From JAKQHY01 sp034429475 (GTDB taxonomy: Bacteria > Chloroflexota > Anaerolineae > B4-G1 > SLSP01): DNA of 7,590 bases. The notes under the pieces were generated by a model that was not told the origin of the DNA, made no database searches, and worked only from the letters and a program-made list of their open reading frames with translations. Shown piece by piece: positions 6,401 to 7,590 of this stretch. Position 1 is the first letter of the stretch; each line of letters begins with the position of its first letter. A program made the translations under genes and the position numbers. The stretch is from assembly GCA_034429475.1 (NCBI GenBank), contig DAOUGD010000080.1, positions 1 through 7,590 on the forward strand, read 5' to 3'.

Positions 6401-7142
6401 TCACGGTGACGGTGTAGACGAGCGAGCGTCCGGCCACCGCCGGGTCGGGGTCAACGTCTTTAGTGATGAGGAGGTCGGCGGGGAGATGGGTGGCCTGGAG
6501 GTCGCCGAAGACAAACTCAGCGCCGTCCACAATTGCGATTTCGAGCACAATCGCGCCCACGTCGCTGAAGTCTGCATTGCCGTCAAAGGCGGTAAACGGT
6601 ATCCGATGGTTGAGAGAGAAGGTGTAGGAGCCAGGGTTGAAGGCGACGGTGTAGACGGAGATGTGGGTAGCGTCAGAGTAAACGGTGAGGGTGATCTGTG
6701 TGGCCGCATCCACCAGGATGGGCAGCACGAAGGCATTCTGCCCACCGGCGGTTAAATTCTCGCCGCCGAGGCCGGTGAGATCGAGCGCGGCGGGATCGTC
6801 GTCATTCCCATCCCAGACGATCCGCGCAAAAGCTTGTGTCCCGGCGTCCGCCGTATAGTACAGGTCGCCGCCCGCCGCCGCCACGGTGATGGGGCCGCCG
6901 GCGGTCAACGCAACGCGCAGATCGCGCTCACCGTCCAAAATGCCGACGCCGTCCACCGTTGAACTGACGACGCCGGGGACGGTGAGCGAGAGGGATTGCC
7001 CCGTTCCCCAATCGTCCACGGTGATGGGCGATTGGGCCAGCGCTGGGGATGTGGGCAAACACAGCCACATCCCTGCGGCCAACAGTGTGACCGCCATCAA
7101 CCAGGCAAATTTCTTCCAATACTGTGATTCTATGTTTTTCAT
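498..7142 (-). CDS. Giant secreted multi-domain DUF11/LamG/P-domain/PKD/Calx-beta/cadherin-like surface protein
   Basis: This 2214-residue protein is probably an extracellular adhesive or structural protein; no catalytic domain is visible. Domains by residue: signal peptide 1-36; unassigned beta-rich domain 38-219; DUF11 repeats 222-748 (split), 752-886, 889-1011, 1015-1304 (split) and 1306-1430; PKD 1432-1512 (WDFGDG); Calx-beta 1514-1624 and 1627-1734; three cadherin-like repeats 1736-2021; motif IYLPLVMRN about 2028-2036; CARDB-like domain 2041-2190; short proline-rich tail. DUF11 repeat 1 contains a sandwich domain that in turn contains LamG; repeat 4 contains a P-domain. I chose ATG 7142 because GAGGAGG lies 5 nt upstream and a signal peptide follows at once. 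The in-frame ATG at 7196 has no ribosome binding site and would translate heptad repeats of the 5' UTR. There is no LPXTG signal, C-terminal membrane helix or lipobox, so attachment is unknown. Cysteines are confined mainly to the DUF11 part. The gene ends in TAA and is followed by a stem-loop. Domain identities come from recognised motifs, not a profile search. Confidence 0.95.
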   Translation of the reverse strand: MKNIESQYWKKFAWLMAVTLLAAGMWLCLPTSPALAQSPITVDDWGTGQSLSLTVPGVVSSTVDGVGILDGERDLRVALTAGGPITVAAAGGDLYYTADAGTQAFARIVWDGNDDDPAALDLTGLGGENLTAGGQNAFVLPILVDAATQITLTVYSDATHISVYTVAFNPGSYTFSLNHRIPFTAFDGNADFSDVGAIVLEIAIVDGAEFVFGDLQATHLPADLLITKDVDPDPAVAGRSLVYTVTVTNIGLETATDVVISDTLPPSATIHTVDQTDANSWGFNLGDYGDHTEWHDVRPWPIEDDDWLQLSAPITHTGVFTSRVFDAFNVVPWDWLAWTPRQPYGKSLPDNGAAETAYELGNADMTGNQALLHMEEISYTQYITTGSLIVPAGGIVTDTSGNATPAYFPAVLAEERMPTLVSNGQFGNALHFDGDLHQTLAISDTTDPSRYALELWVYPEVVTDTALILRTDALTSEIAPGRYSHLLGIQNGRFIHYTNASGGRTVVGTTDVMTNTWYHLVGTAQAGGELRLYVNGREEGDAERRLGALWTGGDHYRLAAGYGPTTTMTYFTGMLDEVAVYSRTLSPEEVRDHYLRGALDMGFQVRACDDTGCDSEVFAGPDGDAAAYYTELNASGTMPLVASLTVPDSRYIQYQVTLRTDDLAYTPQLRNVSLGPAHRVVTATQGSCGGDDHTFSCTVGTILPGQVVTVSTGAWIDSAALGWITNTASVTTTAPDVDPLNNTVSISSSVEAEVDLIVEKYDEDYNGGTDPVSPGGVITYTLFVRNAGPSVARGVTVTDEFTAGMFISATAPAGWDPCQVSAHVLTCTAPLLNVEWNNWQETYNWEQITVTAYAPITESVVTNTVQVTGIAPELDATDNITVEDTLITPVANLDVDKVANADLVDPGALLIYTVTVTNDGPYTATNVILTDTLPAEVLTPTVYAGSEWGCGWPAANVVTCTLLADLPAGASASITLTATAPQTGFIGNNAHATAAQYDLDENDNWDSAYIYIRPVADLEITKTDTPDPVYADEPLTYTLTVTNTGPADAGTVTTTVRAGTGQAMRIHIRPGESRPPRTSVWFDNVPGVIETLTVTLRGLTHSYPGDLGVLLVGPTGQNVLLMGNVGGGEDVNDLNLVFHQDGVAISDPIVAGTVYRPTNNGLTEGFRVDGPYGNSLASFYGADPNGRWDLYIIDTVYSDQGILADGWRIDLTTVTDDTLIVTDTLPTGLTVQGPVQTSSAWDCAGSNELTCEAVYLGVDDTATFDIVVTAPITGGVITNTAGVTATTADLFPLNNTAVETTTVIPVADLEIVKSVEPAFVSRGYPLTYTLAVANLGPSQVLTTVTVSDALPAVLTNVHVIPNGWTCDVSALPAFTCTLAGLDVTDAPTLTITANAPITLGAVVNTAAVAAPMDDNDPLNNTSTVTFTVVELPITDLAAYNDSPTYIGDETHLWAVATPEDNVTYTWDFGDGTTGAGALVTHTYPLIGVFTAIVTATNPASVLTATTVVTITDAPQVQLSTDAYSVAEDAGPATITATLQEAAAVTVTVEYATGAGTATAGVDYVAASGVLTFAPGVTTTTFPVAITDDLLDELDETVALALSNPSAPALLGTPATATLTILDNDPPPALSVDSVTAVESDGVMTFTVSLSAASARDISVAYNTYDTTAAAGADYTGVSGSLPFPPGTISRTLTVAILDDTISEDDETFTLTLSSPVNATLAAADGVGTILDDDNAPPVAADDAYTTTEDTPLSVTAPQGVLANDTDAESDPLTATLAAAPAVGALAFAADGGFVYTPTLDFNGVVTFTYTAYDGFNPSNAALVTLTVTPVNDLPVAADDAYTTTEDTPLLIAAAAGVLANDSDVDGPALAAVLDDAPLNGVLVLASDGGFVYTPTLDFFGADAFTYHVRDGVGVSAIVTVALTVTPVNDAPLAAADVYTTIRETPLPVAAPGVLTNDGDVDNAVITATLNTNVTHGALTLAPDGGFVYTPTAGFVGADGFTYHVTDGQADSAIVAVTINVTPPPLHLIYLPLVMRNYATGPDLVVTQLMVSSNQVVVVLQNQGERALEALETNEFWVDVYINPATPPTAVNQTWRHVGCSQGLVWGVTSSALPLEPGEMLTLTAAATGGPYPYFRADQSVVTWTLPIGAQLWAQVDSANTATTYGAVEENHEISGAPYNNITGPVTVAGARRYLMPEPTTLPMPSTANHLPQRP
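573..1022 (-). other. CARDB-like C-terminal domain (residues 2041-2190)
   Basis: Starts PDLVVTQLMV and continues with VVVVLQNQGE, FWVDVYINP, an LEPGEMLTLT strand and AQVDSANTATTYGAVEE. This is the pattern of CARDB-type extracellular beta-sandwiches (cell-adhesion-related domain found in bacteria), in the longer form I associate with Chloroflexota secreted proteins. One cysteine (C2099) has no obvious partner. The remaining 24 residues, ending LPQRP, form a proline-rich tail with no anchor. Confidence 0.6.
1035..1067 (-). other. Chloroflexota-type IYLPLVMRN motif (residues 2026-2036)
   Basis: HLIYLPLVMRN follows a PPP linker. Motifs of the form YLPLVxRN recur near the ends of exported proteins of Chloroflexota, to my knowledge without an established function. 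Here it is not terminal: a further ~178 residues follow. It marks the boundary between the repeat stalk and the CARDB-like domain. Confidence 0.6.
1080..1937 (-). repeat. Three tandem cadherin-like (Big_9-type) repeats (residues 1736-2021)
   Basis: Three units of 93-97 residues share the pattern A-ADD-YTT-EDTPL, GVLANDxDxDxxxL, GxLxLxxDGGFVYTPTxDFxGxxxFTYxxxDG, and end in VTLTVTPVND. The likeness persists in DNA: the stretch encoding GGFVYTPT recurs at 1171, 1459 and 1750 (spacing 288 and 291 bp), and the stretch encoding YTTTEDTPL recurs at about 1606 and 1897. The third unit has diverged in its first strand (YTTIRETPL, AAADV). NDxDxD clusters suggest calcium binding by analogy. Such units normally form rod-like stalks. 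Confidence 0.85.
1941..2603 (-). other. Two Calx-beta domains (residues 1514-1624 and 1627-1734)
   Basis: Both units carry the family pattern: an opening strand (LSTDAYSVAED, LSVDSVTAVES), a middle AGVDYVAASGVLTFAPG or AGADYTGVSGSLPFPPG, then FPVAITDDLLDELDETVALALSNP or LTVAILDDTISEDDETF, and a closing ILDND or ILDDD. The acidic clusters match the Calx-beta calcium sites, so the region is probably stiffened by calcium outside the cell. Confidence 0.9.
2607..2849 (-). other. PKD domain (residues 1432-1512)
   Basis: The hallmark WDFGDG is at residues 1466-1471, followed by VTHTYPLIGVFTAIVTATN, the usual H-Y-x-x-x-G-x-Y/F-x-V-x-V-T-x-x-N run. The length (~80 residues) is normal. It sits between the last DUF11 repeat and the first Calx-beta domain. 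Confidence 0.9.
2853..3227 (-). other. DUF11 repeat 5, uninterrupted (residues 1306-1430)
   Basis: Pattern ADLEIVKSVEPAFVSRG, LTYTLAVANLGPS, VTVSDALP, WTC, FTCTL, VVNTAAVAAPMDDNDPLNNTSTV. This is a standard DUF11 unit with the paired cysteines C1366 and C1376. It serves as an internal reference for recognising the split repeats. Confidence 0.9.
3231..4100 (-). other. DUF11 repeat 4, split by a P-domain (residues 1015-1304)
   Basis: The first part reads ADLEITKTDTPDPVYADEPL and YTLTVTNTGPADAGTVTTTV (to ~1055). The second part (from ~1214) resumes with TLIVTDTLPTGLTV, WDC, LTC, ITNTAGVTATTADLFPLNNT. Joining the parts gives a DUF11 unit of usual length (~130 residues). The insertion falls just before the strand that ends in the DTLP motif. 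Confidence 0.85.
3504..3977 (-). other. Proprotein-convertase-type P-domain inserted in DUF11 repeat 4 (residues ~1056-1213)
   Basis: The sequence follows the bacterial P-domain pattern closely: IETLTVTLRGLTHSYPGDL, VLLVGPTGQNVLLM, GGGEDVNDLNLVF, VYRPTN, GPYGNSLASFYG, DPNGRWDLYIID, and ILADGWRIDL. In characterised proteins this domain usually follows a subtilisin-like or metallo protease. Here no protease is present and the domain is enclosed by DUF11 sequence, so a binding or spacer role is more likely than a processing one. Confidence 0.85.
4110..4889 (-). other. DUF11 repeats 2 and 3, uninterrupted (residues 752-886 and 889-1011)
   Basis: Repeat 2: VDLIVEK, ITYTLFVRNAGPS, VTVTDEF, C818/C827, VTNTVQVTG, ATDN. 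Repeat 3: ANLDVDKVA, LLIYTVTVTNDGPYTATNVIL, TDTLP, C950/C960, LPAGASASITLTATA, ENDN. Repeat 2 has a tryptophan-rich extension (VEWNNWQETYNWEQ, residues 834-847) between the cysteine pair and the next strand that the other repeats lack. Confidence 0.9.
5109..6326 (-). other. Inserted beta-sandwich domain, itself split by LamG (residues ~273-678)
   Basis: The N-terminal half contains HTGVFTSRVFDAFNVVPWDWLAWTP (in pieces HTGVFTSRVFDA and WDWLAWTP, residues 315-340). The C-terminal half contains FQVRACDDTGCDSEVFAGPDG (in pieces FQVRACDDTGC and FAGPDG) and RYIQYQVTLRTDDLAYTPQL (residues 650-669). In other bacterial proteins I recall the run 'SRVFDAG..W..L.W....P.G....QVR......W..F.......RYIQYR..L.T.D...TP.L' as one contiguous domain. 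Here its two halves flank the LamG module. C608 and C613 are probably a local disulfide. Confidence 0.65.
5352..6038 (-). other. LamG/concanavalin-like domain (residues ~369-597)
   Basis: Opens with LLHMEE and a DTSGN turn, then FGNALHFDGD, YALELWVYPE, LLGIQNGRFIHYT, TNTWYHLVGTAQ, LRLYVNGREEG, FTGMLDEVAVYSRTLSPEEVRDHY. This is a complete LamG (laminin G-like/Con A-like) unit, a fold that commonly binds carbohydrate or protein ligands. It is the innermost of the three nested domains. Confidence 0.9.
6486..7031 (-). other. N-terminal beta-rich domain, unassigned (residues 38-219)
   Basis: About 180 residues with no cysteine. It contains ILDGERDLRVALTAGG, GGDLYYTADAGTQAFARIVWDG, LDLTGLGG, ITLTVYSD, IPFTAFDGNADFSDVGAIVLEI. 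The GERDL start and the 'F..F.GNADFSDVGAIVLEI' end resemble an N-terminal module I have seen in secreted bacterial proteins, but I cannot name a family. It leads straight into DUF11 repeat 1. Confidence 0.55.
7035..7142 (-). other. Sec-type signal peptide of the large protein (residues 1-36)
   Basis: There is a basic N-region (MKNIESQYWKK), a hydrophobic core (FAWLMAVTLLAAGMWLCL) and a SPALA/Q cleavage site obeying the A-x-A rule after residue 36. C28 lies in the core but is not in a lipobox, so type I cleavage is expected. Confidence 0.85.
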
Positions 7143-7147
7143 CCTTT

Positions 7148-7154
7148 CCTCCTC
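7148..7154 (-). promoter_or_regulatory. Ribosome binding site of the large gene
   Basis: The minus strand reads GAGGAGG, then AAAGG, then ATG at 7142. This fixes the start and rules against the upstream in-frame ATG at 7196. Confidence 0.9.
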
Positions 7155-7160
7155 AAAATA

Positions 7161-7262
7161 GTGATGGGTGAGTGAAAGCGGAAACTGGAAGCTCAAAGCG
7201 GGAAACTGGAAGCTCGAAGCTGGTTGCTGGTTTCCAGATGCCGATGTCTGCTCACCCGTGAC
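7161..7262. repeat. Heptad repeat array in the 5' UTR, bracketed by a 12-bp imperfect inverted repeat
   Basis: Nine consecutive 7-bp units run from 7174 to 7236. Examples are gaaactg (7181, 7202), gaagctc (7188, 7209), gaagctg (7216), gttgctg (7223); on the minus strand the consensus is about CAGCTTC. Three heptads form a higher-order 21-bp unit present twice (7174-7194, 7195-7215). The array is enclosed by 7161-7172 and 7251-7262, which are complementary at 10 of 12 positions with seven consecutive pairs (gggtgag/ctcaccc). The whole block lies between the predicted promoter and the ribosome binding site, so it would be transcribed as 5' UTR. Confidence 0.8.
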
Positions 7263-7269
7263 TTAAAAC

Positions 7270-7289
7270 GCATGGCAAAAAAGCCATGC
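7270..7289 (-). promoter_or_regulatory. Perfect 7-bp hairpin at the predicted 5' end of the large gene's transcript
   Basis: Arms gcatggc (7270-7276) and gccatgc (7283-7289) flank a 6-nt A/T loop. The predicted start of transcription from the promoter at 7294-7322 is near 7287, so the minus-strand RNA would begin with, or within a base or two of, this hairpin. On the minus strand GTTTTAAG follows it, so it could also act as a weak terminator or attenuator. If the true start is elsewhere, it may instead be a terminator-like relic. Confidence 0.5.
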
Positions 7290-7293
7290 TTTC

Positions 7294-7322
7294 ATAGTAG
7301 CGCATAGTCAGCGTAAATTCAA
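7294..7322 (-). promoter_or_regulatory. Predicted promoter of the large gene
   Basis: On the minus strand, TTGAAT (7322-7317, 4 of 6 consensus) and TACTAT (7299-7294, 4 of 6) are separated by the optimal 17 nt. This gives a 5' UTR of about 145 nt that carries the hairpin and the heptad array. It is the best candidate in the spacer but is moderate in strength. Confidence 0.4.
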
Positions 7323-7350
7323 TAGGAGTGTAGTCCCTTTTGTTGGGGAT

Positions 7351-7420
7351 GCGTTAGAAGTTGTGCGTTGCGAGTGAGGTGTGAGGAGTTGCGAGTGATG
7401 CGTTAGGAGTGAGGAGTGAG
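7351..7420. repeat. Ten tandem heptanucleotide repeats with invariant central GT
   Basis: Ten uninterrupted 7-bp units, all with GT at positions 3-4. Units include gcgttag (7351, 7400), gcgttgc (7365), gagtgag (7372, 7407, 7414), gagttgc (7386) and gagtgat (7393). The units vary but the period of 7 never slips over 70 bp. The array lies upstream of the large gene's promoter and upstream of the right-edge gene. Confidence 0.85.
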
Positions 7421-7447
7421 GGTGGCGGACTTGAGTTGGTTGAGAAA

Positions 7448-7475
7448 ACGTAAAACGTAAAACGTAAAACATAAG
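7448..7475. repeat. Heptad repeat acgtaaa, three exact copies and one degenerate
   Basis: acgtaaa occurs at 7448, 7455 and 7462, followed by acataag at 7469. Again the period is 7 bp, and GT sits at positions 3-4 in the exact copies. It is 27 bp past the longer heptad array and in a different phase. Read on the minus strand the unit is TTTACGT, a motif I associate with Chloroflexota intergenic DNA. Confidence 0.85.
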
Positions 7476-7488
7476 GTGGCAGAGCCAC
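7476..7488. repeat. Small perfect hairpin gtggc-aga-gccac
   Basis: A 5-bp stem with a 3-nt loop directly follows the acgtaaa array, with no T-run after it. It is similar in size to the hairpin at 161-174. No function can be assigned. Confidence 0.4.
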
Positions 7489-7498
7489 AACCAAAGAC

Positions 7499-7527
7499 TT
7501 GTCAAAAAATCCCTCCGGTGCTACATA
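7499..7527 (+). promoter_or_regulatory. Predicted promoter of the right-edge gene
   Basis: TTGTCA (7499-7504) and TACATA (7522-7527) are 17 nt apart, with TGC directly before the -10 box (extended -10). The -35 box is identical to that of the left-edge gene and the -10 context (TGCTACA) is shared. Transcription would start near 7534, giving a leader of about 26 nt that holds the ribosome binding site. Confidence 0.5.
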
Positions 7528-7544
7528 AGCGATAAGCTGTGCGA

Positions 7545-7552
7545 GAGGAGGG
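7545..7552 (+). promoter_or_regulatory. Ribosome binding site of the right-edge gene
   Basis: GAGGAGGG lies 7 nt upstream of the ATG at 7560. It is as strong as the other two ribosome binding sites in the window. Confidence 0.8.
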
Positions 7553-7559
7553 AACCAGA

Positions 7560-7590
7560 ATGAGCACATTCGCGGAACTGCAAGCGCAAA
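7560..7590 (+). CDS. Start of an unidentified gene, ten codons visible
   Basis: The ATG at 7560 follows a strong ribosome binding site and a plausible promoter, and the frame MSTFAELQAQ is open to the window end. There is no signal peptide in what is visible, so the product is probably cytoplasmic. Ten residues are too few to name a family. The gene is divergent from the large surface-protein gene and shares the repeat-rich spacer with it. Confidence 0.7.
   Translation, partial: MSTFAELQAQ

Larger units (their letters stand above)
4893..6479 (-). other. DUF11 repeat 1, split by a ~406-residue insertion (residues 222-750)
   Basis: The first part (222-272) reads ADLLITKDVDPDPAVAG, LVYTVTVTNIGLETATDVVI, SDTLPPSATI. 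The second part (679-750) resumes with VVTATQGSCGG, TFSCTVGTILPGQVVTVSTG, ITNTASVTTTAPDVDPLNNT. Removing the insertion leaves a normal ~120-residue DUF11 unit with its cysteine pair (C688/C697). The insertion lies just after the DTLP strand. Confidence 0.85.

Noticed and set aside
7035..7142. A lipoprotein signal at C28.
   Set aside because: The residues before it (MWL) do not form a lipobox, and a good type I site (ALA/Q) follows at 36/37.
7143..7196. An earlier in-frame ATG (7196) that would add 18 residues to the large protein.
   Set aside because: No ribosome binding site precedes it, and the added residues (starting MSFQFPLSL) are translated heptad repeat sequence. The ATG at 7142 has GAGGAGG and an immediate signal peptide.
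7351..7475. A CRISPR array.
   Set aside because: The units are only 7 bp with no spacers of CRISPR length and no cas genes nearby.
7308..7569. Minus-strand open frames of 65 and 71 codons in the right-hand spacer.
   Set aside because: They are translations of the 7-bp repeats (runs such as VLRFTFYV) and of the promoter region of the right-edge gene. They have no domain and no ribosome binding site.

Overview
The window is dominated by one very large gene on the minus strand (start 7142, stop 498, 2214 residues). It encodes a secreted multi-domain protein built almost wholly from beta-sandwich modules. Two partial genes sit at the edges: a minus-strand gene running off the left end (1-132, a signal peptide plus a short proline-rich stretch) and a plus-strand gene entering at the right end (7560 onward, ten codons visible). 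I see no tRNA, rRNA, CRISPR array or transposase.

The organism is most likely a bacterium of the phylum Chloroflexota (Anaerolineae/Caldilineae-like). This is inference. It rests on the short motif IYLPLVMRN near the C-terminus, on the combination of DUF11, LamG, P-domain, PKD, Calx-beta, cadherin-like and CARDB-like modules, and on intergenic DNA made of 7-bp tandem repeats. All three are patterns I associate with that group. The coding DNA is GC-rich and the spacers are visibly more AT-rich.

Layout: 1-132 is the left-edge gene, with a strong ribosome binding site and a good extended -10 promoter about 115 nt upstream of its start. The spacer 133-497 also carries a 16-pair stem-loop 24 nt past the stop of the large gene, which is its likely terminator. 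Then comes the large gene. The spacer 7143-7559 holds the large gene's 5' UTR and predicted promoter, three different families of heptanucleotide repeats, and a plus-strand promoter and ribosome binding site for the right-edge gene. The large gene and the right-edge gene are divergent and share this repeat-rich spacer.

The large protein reads, N to C: signal peptide; an unassigned beta-rich domain; five DUF11 repeats; one PKD; two Calx-beta; three cadherin-like (Big_9-type) repeats; the IYLPLVMRN motif; and a CARDB-like domain. Its most striking property is that two of the five DUF11 repeats are split by other domains. Repeat 1 is interrupted by a sandwich domain that is itself interrupted by a LamG domain (three nested levels). 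Repeat 4 is interrupted by a proprotein-convertase-type P-domain without any protease. The two insertions lie in different loops of the DUF11 fold. No catalytic domain and no recognisable cell-wall anchor are visible, so an extracellular adhesive or structural role is the most that can be inferred.
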